From NCBI RefSeq assembly GCF_000026145.1, contig NC_009445.1, positions 1 through 64,000 of the forward strand: a DNA stretch of 64,000 nucleotides, written 5' to 3'. Source of the DNA: Bradyrhizobium sp. ORS 278. GTDB taxonomy: Bacteria > Pseudomonadota > Alphaproteobacteria > Rhizobiales > Xanthobacteraceae. Both the position numbers and the translations under genes were made by a program. Below the pieces are notes generated by a model, which saw only the letters and a program-made list of their open reading frames with translations, made no database searches and had not been told where the DNA came from. Positions 49,556 through 57,488 of the stretch are shown in pieces. Numbering within the stretch: the stretch's first letter is position 1; every line of letters starts with the position of its first letter.

Positions 49556-50749
49556 ATGGCCGACTCCGAGCCCATCCATGACAACCCGCGCCAGACGCGC
49601 AATCTGCCGGCCGTGGTGCCGCCGTCCGAGCTCGGCCGTTCGCCGAGCGAGAACTGGCTGCTTCGTGCGTTGCGCAACCTGTTCGGCTGGAAGGGCGGCG
49701 GATCGGTGCGCGACGATCTGCAGGTCGTGCTCGATGCCTCGACGCCCGACGACATCGGCTTCTCGGCGGTCGAGCGCACGCTCTTGCGCAACATCCTCGA
49801 CCTGCACGAGCGGCGGATCGCCGACGTCATGGTGCATCGGGCCGACATCGTTGCCGTGCGGCGTGACATCACGCTGGGCGAGCTGATGAGTCTGTTCGAA
49901 AGCGCGTCGCATTCACGCCTGGTGGTCTACAACGACACGCTCGACGACCCCGAGGGCATGGTTCATATCCGCGACCTGCTCGCCTACATGACGGCGCAGG
50001 CGCGCGTCTCCGATGATGCGAAGGCCCGGCGCAAGAAGCCGCTGCCTGCCGGGCTCGACCTGAAGAGCGTCGAGCTGTCGATGCCGCTGTTCGAGGCCAA
50101 CATCATCCGTAAATTGCTCTACGTGCCGCCCTCCATGCGCGCGATCGACCTGCTGGCGCAGATGCAGGCCTCGCGCATTCACCTCGCGCTCGTGGTCGAC
50201 GAATATGGCGGCACCGACGGGCTGGTCTCGATCGAGGACATCGTCGAGCAGATCGTCGGCGAGATCGACGATGAGCATGACAGCGACGAGCCGCCCGCGA
50301 TCATGCGGCAGGCCGACAACGCATTCATCGCGGATGCGCGCGCGAGCCTCGAGGATGTCCGCCGGGTGATCGGCGAGGAGTTCGTCACGGGCGAGGCCGG
50401 CGAAGGCGTCGAAACCCTGGGCGGCTATCTCGTCAACCATGTCGGCCGGCTGCCGGTGCGCGGCGAGCTGATCTCGGGCCCCGGCAATTTCGAGGTCGAG
50501 GTGCTCGACGCCGACCCGCGCCGGGTCAAGCGGCTCCGTATCGCTCCGCGCAAGGAGCGGCCGACGCCGCGGCCGCCGCGCGAAAGCCGGCGCCGCGAGG
50601 CCGCACCCGAAACGGCGCCCGAGACGACACCAGAGACAACATCCGAGAGCGGCACCGCAGCCGAGCCGCCGCGACCGGTGGAGACCGGCCCCGCGTCCGG
50701 TCATGACGACAGCAGCCCGCCCCAAGGCGACGGAGCAAGCTCACAGTGA
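49556..50749 (+). CDS. CBS-domain transporter-associated protein CorC/HlyC family
   Basis: The 397-residue protein has a pair of CBS domains (about 78-215; ADVMVHRADIVAV near 78, SRIHLALVVDEYGGTDGLVSIEDIVEQIVGEIDDEHD in outline near 200-235) and a C-terminal CorC_HlyC domain (about 250-325; ETLGGYLVNHVGRLPVRGE). No membrane segment is present, unlike TlyC-type relatives. The last 60 residues are a low-complexity tail rich in Pro, Thr and Glu with repeated PET units. Members influence magnesium/cobalt efflux, but the lnt-linked copy is of unclear function. The TTG at 49550 could give two more residues. It overlaps lnt by four bases. Confidence 0.9.
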   Translation: MADSEPIHDNPRQTRNLPAVVPPSELGRSPSENWLLRALRNLFGWKGGGSVRDDLQVVLDASTPDDIGFSAVERTLLRNILDLHERRIADVMVHRADIVAVRRDITLGELMSLFESASHSRLVVYNDTLDDPEGMVHIRDLLAYMTAQARVSDDAKARRKKPLPAGLDLKSVELSMPLFEANIIRKLLYVPPSMRAIDLLAQMQASRIHLALVVDEYGGTDGLVSIEDIVEQIVGEIDDEHDSDEPPAIMRQADNAFIADARASLEDVRRVIGEEFVTGEAGEGVETLGGYLVNHVGRLPVRGELISGPGNFEVEVLDADPRRVKRLRIAPRKERPTPRPPRESRRREAAPETAPETTPETTSESGTAAEPPRPVETGPASGHDDSSPPQGDGASSQ

Positions 50750-52356
50750 TCCGCTTATCGATGATCCGCGGCCTCGTGCTTGGAATTGTCCTGGCCTGGG
50801 GCTGGAAGCGCGCGGCCATTGCGCTCGCGGCAGGCGCCGTCTCCTCGCTAGCGATGGCCCCGTTCAATGCCTGGCCGGTACTGGCCGTCACCTTCCCTGT
50901 GCTGGTCTGGCTGATCGATGGCGCGGCGGCGGGACGGCGGCGCGGCATTCCGGCGGCCGCCTTGACCGGCTTCTGCTTTGGCATGGGCTATTTCGTCCCG
51001 GGGCTGTACTGGATCGGTAACGCCTTTCTGGTCGACGCCGATACGTTCGCCTGGCTGATGCCGTTCGCAGTTCTTGGGCTCCCGGCCTATCTCGCGCTGT
51101 TCCCAGCACTGGGCTTTGCGCTCGCTCGGTTGTTGTGGACACGTGATGCAACCCGTATCCTGGCGCTGGCTGTCTGCCTGACCGCCAGCGAATGGCTGCG
51201 CGGCCACGCCCTGACCGGCTTCCCCTGGAACACGTTCGGCTATGCGCTATCCCAGCCGCTCGCGCTGGCGCAAGCAGCGTCGCTGGTCGGCATCTGGGGC
51301 ATGACGTTTGTCACGATCGCGGTTTTTGCCAGCCCCGCGGTGCTGATCGATGGCAAGACCTGGCGGGAGGGCTGGCGCGCGCCGGCGGCAGCCGCTGCCG
51401 GGCTGGTTCTCTTGGGCGTGTTCGGCGCCGTCAGGCTCGGTCAGCATCCCACCGCCTTCGTCCCCGATCTCAAGCTGCGGATCATGCAGCCGAATTTGCA
51501 GCAGGACGTCAAATTTAACTACGGCGCCAAGGCCGATGTGATGCGGCGCTACCTCGCCCTCTCCGACCGCGCGTCGGGTCCGAAGTCGACAGGCGTGCGC
51601 GACACCGACGTCCTGATCTGGCCTGAATCCGCATTCCCGTTCTTCCTGACCCGCGAAGCCGACGCGATGGGCCAGATCGCTGACCTGCTGCCGGCCGGAA
51701 CGGTGCTGATCACCGGTTCGGTCCGCGCGCCGGACGGCCCGCGCACTGGCCCCATCACGCGCGCCTATAACTCGATCTATGTGATCGATCACGACGGCAC
51801 CGTGCTGTCGGTCTACGACAAGCTCCATCTGGTCCCGTTTGGCGAGTTTCTCCCGTTCCAGAATCTGCTCGAGCGGATCGGGCTGGAGCAGCTGACCCGG
51901 GTGCAAGGCGGCTTCATCCCTGGTACGATCCGGCGCAACCTGGACGTGCCACACGCGCCGCGTGTATTGCCGCTAATCTGCTACGAAGCCATATTTCCGA
52001 CTGATAGTGCAGCTAATGACGACCGACCGGGCTGGATCGTCAACCTGACCAATGACGGCTGGTTTGGTGTTTCGACCGGTCCTCATCAGCATCTGCAACA
52101 GGCGCAATGGCGCGCCATCGAGCAGGGGCTTCCATTAGTTCGATCAGCGAACACGGGCATCTCTGCCGTGATCGATCCTGTCGGCCGCATTATTTCGCAA
52201 CTATCTCTGGGCACTGAGGGTGTGCTCGACGCTATGCTGCCTGTTGCCCTGCAGCCCACGATCTATGCGAGATTCGGCGATATTCCGGCTGCCATCCTGT
52301 TAGTGCTCGCCCTGAGCACAGTCGTTCGCAGACGTGTTGCTCAAAAGCTTCCCTGA
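50746..52356 (+). CDS. lnt: Apolipoprotein N-acyltransferase Lnt
   Basis: Lnt adds the third acyl chain to lipoproteins at the inner membrane. The 536-residue protein has an N-terminal membrane part of six to seven segments (about 5-210) and a periplasmic nitrilase-like domain (about 240-490). The catalytic triad is visible: Glu in IWPESAFPF near 292, Lys in YDKLHLVPFGEFLPF near 360, and Cys in LICYEAIFP near 412. The start is GTG at 50746 overlapping the corC stop (GTGA); an ATG at 50761 would shorten it by five residues. It is the last gene of the tsaB-to-lnt series. Confidence 0.95.
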   Translation: MIRLSMIRGLVLGIVLAWGWKRAAIALAAGAVSSLAMAPFNAWPVLAVTFPVLVWLIDGAAAGRRRGIPAAALTGFCFGMGYFVPGLYWIGNAFLVDADTFAWLMPFAVLGLPAYLALFPALGFALARLLWTRDATRILALAVCLTASEWLRGHALTGFPWNTFGYALSQPLALAQAASLVGIWGMTFVTIAVFASPAVLIDGKTWREGWRAPAAAAAGLVLLGVFGAVRLGQHPTAFVPDLKLRIMQPNLQQDVKFNYGAKADVMRRYLALSDRASGPKSTGVRDTDVLIWPESAFPFFLTREADAMGQIADLLPAGTVLITGSVRAPDGPRTGPITRAYNSIYVIDHDGTVLSVYDKLHLVPFGEFLPFQNLLERIGLEQLTRVQGGFIPGTIRRNLDVPHAPRVLPLICYEAIFPTDSAANDDRPGWIVNLTNDGWFGVSTGPHQHLQQAQWRAIEQGLPLVRSANTGISAVIDPVGRIISQLSLGTEGVLDAMLPVALQPTIYARFGDIPAAILLVLALSTVVRRRVAQKLP

Positions 52357-52399
52357 CGACAGCAAGATTCTGTTTCTTTCCGGGTGCGTAAGATTTTTT

Positions 52400-52576
52400 T
52401 TGACAAGCAAAACCCCAAGTGTTGACAGATAGCTGCTGCAATTCGCATTCTCGCGCGGCAGCACGATCCGCTCAGTTTGCTGCTCGACCGTCCATCGTTA
52501 GTACGACATGAGAGCAGAAATTGACGGTGTGAGCGCCTGAGGCATACTGCGACCGCCTCGTTACGAGGCCATACTG
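52400..52576 (+). promoter_or_regulatory. Promoter zone and repeated motif upstream of the Xre-type gene
   Basis: The 232-base gap after lnt is rich in A and T at 52390-52445 and has two TTGACA -35-like hexamers (52400-52405 and 52422-52427); no clear -10 stands out. Nearer the gene, GAGGCATACTG (52539-52549) and GAGGCCATACTG (52565-52576) form a near-direct repeat, the second next to a hairpin GCCTCG-TTA-CGAGGC (52555-52569). These could be operator sites for autoregulation by the encoded repressor-like protein. This is inference. Confidence 0.35.
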
Positions 52577-52588
52577 AGGAGTTGAGAG

Positions 52589-53011
52589 ATGTCGACGAAA
52601 GCGCCCAACCCTGTTGACAAGCATGTCGGCAGCCGGGTGCGGATGCGCCGTATCATGCTGGGAATGAGCCAGGAAAAACTTGGTGAGGCTCTCGGACTCA
52701 CGTTCCAGCAGATACAGAAGTACGAAAAAGGCACCAATCGAGTCGGCGCCAGCCGGATCCAGCAGATCTCTGAAGTTCTGCAGGTCCCTGTCTCGTTCCT
52801 GTTCGAAGGCGTCCCGAGTGGTGGGACCAATGGTGAGGCTTTCGGCGAGGGCGCCTCTCCGGCCTATGTATCTGATTTTCTGGCAACCTCCGAAGGGCTG
52901 GCGTTGACCCGCGCGTTTACGCGGATCCACGACTCGAAGCTTCGCCGCAGCATCGTCGACCTGGTCGAGCAGATTGCTGATCGCGAGGCGCCGGAAGAGG
53001 GTGAGGGCTGA
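52589..53011 (+). CDS. Xre/SinR-type helix-turn-helix regulator
   Basis: The 140-residue protein has an Xre-family helix-turn-helix, VGSRVRMRRIMLGMSQEKLGEALGLTFQQIQKYEKGTNRVGASRIQQIS in outline, about residues 13-62, and a C-terminal region (about 85-135) with RAFTRIHDSKLRRSIVDLVEQIA. Close relatives are widespread in alphaproteobacteria, commonly between lnt and metK. It is preceded by a promoter-like region with a repeated motif and followed by a nested inverted repeat rather than by metK. The targets are unknown; autoregulation is plausible. Confidence 0.92.
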   Translation: MSTKAPNPVDKHVGSRVRMRRIMLGMSQEKLGEALGLTFQQIQKYEKGTNRVGASRIQQISEVLQVPVSFLFEGVPSGGTNGEAFGEGASPAYVSDFLATSEGLALTRAFTRIHDSKLRRSIVDLVEQIADREAPEEGEG

Positions 53012-53335
53012 GCCACGCTGATGCGCTGGCGCTGACATTCCTATCGCGGCCGTGCCTCATATGACGTCTCTCATATGAATGTCAGCGCCCACGGGGGGCC
53101 ATGAGCGAGCAAAGCCTTGCGGAAGGATCACATTCCGCAATGCCAATGATCCGATAGACAAGTTCGATCACGACCATTAGAGCGCGATGGCTTCCCTTCG
53201 GGAAACGCTGTCGCGCTCTAAGTCATTTTGTGCGCATGTGCGCGCGGCAACGTGGCCGCTCTCCGGGCAGCGCCCGTCGACCGCAGCCTCCGTCGAATAT
53301 CCTTTGGTAACCATAAAGAACTGCTCGCAAAGCTC
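53012..53335. other. 324-base gene-free region where metK would be expected
   Basis: Besides the nested repeat, the region has TTGCGGAA (53117-53124) with TTCCGCAA (53133-53140), and an intergenic palindrome AGAGCGCGA (53179-53187) with TCGCGCTCT (53211-53219) that encloses TTCCC/GGGAA. A 17-codon frame at 53101 has no recognisable similarity. No MetK signature such as SEGHPDK is encoded in any frame here. Confidence 0.6.
53028..53089. promoter_or_regulatory. Nested 13-bp inverted repeat after the Xre-type gene
   Basis: GGCGCTGACATTC (53028-53040) and GAATGTCAGCGCC (53077-53089) are perfect reverse complements. Inside them CATATGA (53058-53064) and TCATATG (53071-53077) form a second palindrome that shares one base with the outer arm. 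It begins 17 bases after the stop of the Xre-type gene. No T-run follows, so it is not a standard terminator. An RNA structure or protein-binding site is possible. Confidence 0.6.
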
Positions 53336-54466
53336 ATGACTGCCATCAACAATACGTTCGATAGTCGCACAATTCTCGAAGGCATCCGCCAGTGGGTCGA
53401 GATCGAAACGCCGACCGAGGCGCCCGACAAGGTCAATGAGCTCGCGTCTGTGGTCGCCGCCGGCTATCGCGGGCTCGACGCCAAAGTCGAGCGGATTCCC
53501 GGTCGCAACGGCTGCGGCGACCATCTCGTGGCGCGCTCGTCATGGGGGCAGGAGGAGCCAGGCATTCTGGTGCTGAGCCATCTCGACACGGTGCACCCGA
53601 TCGGCTTCATCCAGCGCCTTCCGTTCTCGATCGACGGCGATGTCGCCTACGGGCCCGGCATCTACGACATGAAGGGCGGCGCCTATCTCGCCTATCACGC
53701 CTTTCGTCAAATCTGCGCGGACGGCCAGCGATCGCCGCTCGGCATTACTCATTTGTTCGTCTCAGACGAAGAGATCGGCAGCCCGACATCGCGCGCGCTG
53801 ATCGAAGAGGAGGGGCGCAAGGCCAAATATGTGCTCGTCACCGAGCCCGCGCGCGATGGCGGCAAGATCGTCACCGGCCGCAAGGGCGTAGCGCGCTTCG
53901 ACGTGTCGATCCGCGGCGTGCCTGCGCATGCCGGCGCGCGCCCGCAGGACGGTCGCAGTGCGATCCGCGAACTCGCCAATGTGATCCACGCGCTCGAGGC
54001 ACTGAATGACCCGGCACGCGGCATCACCGTGAATGTCGGCGTGGTGCGCGGCGGCACACGTCCGAACGTGATCGCCGAGGAAGCCCATGCGGAGGTTGAT
54101 GCGCGGCTGCCGACCCCCGGTGATGCCGACGAGATCGTACCGAAGATCCTCGGTTTGAAGTCGCGCAGCGAGGGCGTCACCGTCGAGGTGAAGGGCGAGG
54201 TCAACCGGCCGCCCTACGTCAAGGGCAATGCCGGCGCTGCGCTGTTCGAGCATGCGAGAACACTTGCCGAAGAGCTCGGCTTCGATCTCGTCGACACCTA
54301 CACCGGCGGCGGCTCCGACGGCAATTTCACAGCACCATTCACTGCAACGCTCGACGGGCTCGGCGTCGACGGCAAGGGCGCGCATACGCATTACGAACAG
54401 ATGTACATCTCCTCGATCGAGCCGCGGGCGCGTCTGCTCCACCGGCTATATCAGACGCTGCGATGA
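53336..54466 (+). CDS. M20-family metallopeptidase (carboxypeptidase G2-like)
   Basis: The 376-residue protein is an M20 dinuclear-zinc peptidase. The metal site is complete: His/Asp in LSHLDTVHP near residues 81-88, Asp in GPGIYDMKGG near 107-116, the Glu pair in SDEEIGS near 143-148, a fourth ligand in VTEPARDGG near 168, and a final His in GKGAHTHYEQMY near 345-356. The lid domain (about 180-290) contains RKGVARFDVSIRGVPAHAG. Carboxypeptidase G2-type enzymes release C-terminal glutamate from folates or peptides; the substrate here is unknown. The start at 53336 is chosen where similarity begins. It overlaps trmB by four bases (ATGA). Confidence 0.9.
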   Translation: MTAINNTFDSRTILEGIRQWVEIETPTEAPDKVNELASVVAAGYRGLDAKVERIPGRNGCGDHLVARSSWGQEEPGILVLSHLDTVHPIGFIQRLPFSIDGDVAYGPGIYDMKGGAYLAYHAFRQICADGQRSPLGITHLFVSDEEIGSPTSRALIEEEGRKAKYVLVTEPARDGGKIVTGRKGVARFDVSIRGVPAHAGARPQDGRSAIRELANVIHALEALNDPARGITVNVGVVRGGTRPNVIAEEAHAEVDARLPTPGDADEIVPKILGLKSRSEGVTVEVKGEVNRPPYVKGNAGAALFEHARTLAEELGFDLVDTYTGGGSDGNFTAPFTATLDGLGVDGKGAHTHYEQMYISSIEPRARLLHRLYQTLR

Positions 54467-55194
54467 GCCTTGCGATGATGCCCATCGACGACGATCACAC
54501 CGGCGACGGAGCCCTGCATGGCCAGGGCTCGTTCTTCGGCCGGCGCAAGGGTCACAAGCTGCGGACGCACCAGGCCGACCTGGTCGAGAATCTGCTGCCG
54601 CATCTCGCGCTCGACCTGTCGGCCCCCGCCGACGTCGTGCTGCCGACGCTGTATGATCCACCGGTCGACGCGCTGCGGCTCGAGATCGGCTTCGGCGGCG
54701 GCGAGCATCTCGCGGCGGAGGCCAAGGCCTACCCCACGACGGGCTTCATCGGCTGCGAGCCCTATGTCAACGGCATGGCCAAGATCCTCTCGGCGATCGA
54801 GGCCGACGACATCGGCAACATCCGGCTGCTCGCTGGTGACGCAGCCGAGCTGCTGGCCTGGCTGCCCCCGCAGTCGCTGCAGCGGATCGATCTCATTCAT
54901 CCGGATCCATGGCCGAAGCGGCGGCATTGGAAGCGGCGCTTCGTGCAGGGTGCTACGATTGCCGCGATGGCCCGCGTGCTGAAGCCAGGCGGCGAGTTCC
55001 GCTTCGTCAGCGACATCGCCGACTATTGCGCCTGGACGCTGTGGCACATGCTGCGCGCGCCGGATTTCGTCTGGACCGCGGAGCGCGCCGACGACTGGCG
55101 CCTGCCGTGGCCGGGCTACACGATGACCCGCTACGGCCGCAAGGCGACGCGCGAGGGTCGCGTCGCCAACTACCTGATCTTCAGCCGGCGCTGA
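54463..55194 (+). CDS. trmB: tRNA (guanine-N7-)-methyltransferase TrmB
   Basis: TrmB methylates G46 in the variable loop of tRNAs. The 243-residue protein has FFGRRKGHKLR near residues 25-35, the SAM-binding LEIGFGGGEHLAAEA around 73-87, FIGCEPYVNGMAKIL near 94-108, and the tRNA-binding/catalytic LIHPDPWPKRRHWKRR around 145-160. All match the family closely. Its start overlaps the stop of the M20 peptidase gene, so it should be translated from the same mRNA. It converges on the DUF2336 gene with 17 bases between stops. Confidence 0.96.
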   Translation: MSLAMMPIDDDHTGDGALHGQGSFFGRRKGHKLRTHQADLVENLLPHLALDLSAPADVVLPTLYDPPVDALRLEIGFGGGEHLAAEAKAYPTTGFIGCEPYVNGMAKILSAIEADDIGNIRLLAGDAAELLAWLPPQSLQRIDLIHPDPWPKRRHWKRRFVQGATIAAMARVLKPGGEFRFVSDIADYCAWTLWHMLRAPDFVWTAERADDWRLPWPGYTMTRYGRKATREGRVANYLIFSRR

Positions 55195-55211
55195 AGCGCC
55201 GTGGCGGGCGG

Positions 55212-56288
55212 TCAGTGCCGCGTCTTCCAGAACGCCACGACGCGCTCGGCCGTCGACGACAGCAGGCGCGCATAGTTGACGCGCAGCGCGTCGAGATCGC
55301 GCTGCGCCGGCACGCGCCTCGGCCCCAGGCGAAGCTGAATCAGCGCCTGCACGGTGCGCCAGTCCAAACCGATCGTGCGGCCGAGGATCAGCAGCGGATC
55401 GTGGCGATCGCCGGAGATCAACCGGTCCAGCGTCGCGATCTTCAGCCCCGTCATGGCGGCAAGCGCCGCCACCGTCTCCTCGTATTTGTGCGCGGATGCG
55501 AAGCCGATCAGGGCGGCTTCATCGAGCGCGCCGTCCTCATAGAGCGCCAGAATCGTGCGCTGCGCCGGCACGAAATTGCGCTTGCTGGCGGTCGCGCCCT
55601 GGGTGTCGTCCAGCTCGGCGAGAGCTTGCCTGATCCTGGCCTGTTTCTCCGGCCTGACCACGTCGAACAGCCGCCGCCTGATCACATCGAGCGAGCCGGC
55701 CAGCAGCTGCTTGAGATGATCGTCGGACAGATCGTTGCGCTTGCCGACCGTGAGCGTCAGCACGCCGTCGAAGCCGGCGCGGTTGATCAGCTCGGAATAG
55801 CCGCGGTCAGAAAACGTTGCGCCATCATTGGCGGCCGCACGCCTGACCACATCGCGATCACCGCGGCGTACCAGGACATCGGTCATCTCGACCGAGAGCG
55901 CCGGCCGCTCTGCCATCGCGAGCAAGTGCCCCTGGCTCTTGCTCTGGGCGATCTCGATCAGCACGCGATCATCGAGGACCGGCGAGCGTCGCAGCAGCGG
56001 GCTCGCCACAGCGACCTCGTCGTCATGTGCGAGCCGGCCGACGACGACACGCGGCGCCTTCGCAAGATACGACAGGCGCTCGGCCAGATCGACGCGCGTC
56101 GATACGTCCGCGAAAGGCAGCAGGTCCGTCAACAATCCATCGAACAGATTGATGTGCTCCGGACGGAGCCTGGTCACGTCCTCGAAAAGGAGATCGGCAA
56201 TGCGGCGAGTGGCTTCGACGCAGCGCTCTTCATCGCCATGCTTGACGATCCCGTCGAGCCCGGGGATCAACGCCGTCGCTGGGGTCAT
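55212..56288 (-). CDS. DUF2336 family protein
   Basis: A 358-residue, mostly helical protein of the alphaproteobacterial DUF2336 family. It has no signal peptide or membrane segment. Typical stretches include VARRIADLLF-like ATRRIADLLFEDVTRL near residue 27, SPLLRRSPVLDDRVLIEIAQSKSQGHLLAMAERP around 95-128, which suggests HEAT-like helical repeats, and LDRLISGDRHDPLLILGRTIGLDWRTVQALIQLR near 290-323. The function of the family is not known to me. It is convergent with trmB and divergent from the rimP operon, 424 bases from the rimP start. Confidence 0.82.
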   Translation of the reverse strand: MTPATALIPGLDGIVKHGDEERCVEATRRIADLLFEDVTRLRPEHINLFDGLLTDLLPFADVSTRVDLAERLSYLAKAPRVVVGRLAHDDEVAVASPLLRRSPVLDDRVLIEIAQSKSQGHLLAMAERPALSVEMTDVLVRRGDRDVVRRAAANDGATFSDRGYSELINRAGFDGVLTLTVGKRNDLSDDHLKQLLAGSLDVIRRRLFDVVRPEKQARIRQALAELDDTQGATASKRNFVPAQRTILALYEDGALDEAALIGFASAHKYEETVAALAAMTGLKIATLDRLISGDRHDPLLILGRTIGLDWRTVQALIQLRLGPRRVPAQRDLDALRVNYARLLSSTAERVVAFWKTRH

Positions 56289-56501
56289 GTCGTCGACTCG
56301 GTACGCAACACCACGCCGTCGGCCGGAGCGATTGGCGCCCCGAGGAACGGCACGAACTCAGGTTTTTTAGCTGATCTTGGTGAACGAATCGTTGAGGAGG
56401 CGCCGCGCCTGACCGATCAAGGCGACAAGCGCCAATTTCGGCTGAAAACGAAGACAGCGATAGATTCCTGGTTCCGGGCTCCGTTTGGACCGAGACGACC
56501 C

Positions 56502-56530
56502 TTGCCGTGACACGGCAAAGCGGCTATATC
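56502..56530 (+). promoter_or_regulatory. Promoter with palindromic operator before rimP
   Basis: A -35-like TTGCCG (56502-56507) and a -10-like TATATC (56525-56530) are 17 bases apart. The -35 element is part of a perfect 17-base palindrome, TTGCCGTGACACGGCAA (56502-56518), which looks like an operator for a dimeric regulator. A start near 56537 would place the terminator-like hairpin about 35 bases into the transcript. The regulator is not identified. Confidence 0.5.
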
Positions 56531-56570
56531 AGCGCCATCAATCTTCATCTCATATACGATCGCGTAGTGA

Positions 56571-56600
56571 GGGTGGGCCCGTCCGGACCCGCTCTTTTTT
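56571..56600 (+). terminator. Intrinsic terminator or attenuator in the rimP leader
   Basis: GGGTGGGCCC (56571-56580) can pair with GGACCCGCTC (56585-56594) around a four-base loop GTCC, with two G-U pairs and one mismatch, followed directly by six T residues (56595-56600). It lies 112 bases before the rimP start and after the predicted promoter. No plus-strand gene ends nearby (trmB ends 1.4 kb upstream), so an attenuator of the operon is more likely than a plain terminator. Confidence 0.6.
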
Positions 56601-56712
56601 GTTACCTGGACCGCTGCGCCATTGGCGTGGCCGGTCCGGTGAGCGCGATCGGACCGGCAGGACGGCCGAAACAAGGCGGCCGAAACAAGCAAGACAAGCG
56701 ATCGACGCCTCG

Positions 56713-57474
56713 ATGACGGAACCGACCCTCGCAGCCGCAGACACCGACCTTCTGACCGAGCCCCGGCTCGTCGTGGAGCCGGGCGTTGCGGCGCGTGTCG
56801 CGGCGGTGGCCGACCCGGTGCTGCAGGGAATGGGTTACCGGCTGGTGCGGATCCGCATCTCCGGCGAATCCGGCTGCACCGTCCAGGTGATGGCCGAGCG
56901 CCCCGACGGCACCATGCAGATCGAGGATTGCGAGGCGGTGTCGCGGGCGCTGTCGCCAGTGCTGGACATCGCCGACCCGATCGACCGCGCCTACCGGCTC
57001 GAGATCTCCTCGCCGGGCATCGACCGGCCGCTGGTCCGTCGCTCCGATTTCGAGCGCCATGTCGGTCATCTCGTGAAGATCGAGATGGCCGTGGCGTATC
57101 AGAACCGCAAGCGCTTCCGCGGCATCATCAAGGGTGTCGAAGGCGACGGCGTACGCATCACCCGCGACGACGTCGCCAAGGACGCCGACCCCGATGTCGT
57201 GCTGCCGATGGCCGACATCGGCGACGCCAAAATGGTTCTGACCGACGAGCTGATCGCCGAGTCGATGCGCCGCGGCAAGGCGGCCGAGCGCGAAAAGAAG
57301 CGTGACCTTGGGCTCGCTCCGCCGCTTGCGCCGCACGCCAAGCCGGCGGCCCAGGCCAAGCCGAAGCCGAAAGCCAAGGACGGCAAGCCGGCCAAGAAGC
57401 CGCTGCCGACCGACACCAAGAAGCATCGCCTCGCCGCCGATCGTGCGCGCAGAGGCGAGATCGATCCTGATTAG
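56713..57474 (+). CDS. rimP: Ribosome maturation factor RimP
   Basis: RimP assists 30S subunit maturation. The 253-residue protein has the N-terminal domain with [30 protein letters not shown] around residues 19-48, and the hallmark [36 protein letters not shown] in outline around 76-110, then [14 protein letters not shown]. The C-terminal 60 residues are a tail rich in Lys, Pro and Ala, longer than in E. coli RimP (about 150 residues). The ATG at 56713 is chosen because similarity starts after it. nusA follows 14 bases later. Confidence 0.95.
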   Translation: MTEPTLAAADTDLLTEPRLVVEPGVAARVAAVADPVLQGMGYRLVRIRISGESGCTVQVMAERPDGTMQIEDCEAVSRALSPVLDIADPIDRAYRLEISSPGIDRPLVRRSDFERHVGHLVKIEMAVAYQNRKRFRGIIKGVEGDGVRITRDDVAKDADPDVVLPMADIGDAKMVLTDELIAESMRRGKAAEREKKRDLGLAPPLAPHAKPAAQAKPKPKAKDGKPAKKPLPTDTKKHRLAADRARRGEIDPD

Positions 57475-57488
57475 AGGAGATTTGAGCC

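Larger units (their letters stand above)
56289..56712. other. 424-base leader region of the rimP operon
   Basis: No protein gene is supported here. The plus-strand control elements lie in 56502-56600 and are listed separately. The first 200 bases (56289-56490) show nothing beyond ordinary composition and should also hold the promoter of the divergent DUF2336 gene. Confidence 0.6.

Noticed and set aside
52357..52588. SAM-type riboswitch before the Xre-type gene, in view of the usual metK neighbourhood
   Set aside because: I cannot match the region to the SAM-II or SAM/SAH consensus, and metK is not downstream.
53101..53157. Small frame of 17 codons as a leader peptide or metK remnant
   Set aside because: It does not resemble the start of MetK and has no supporting ribosome site.
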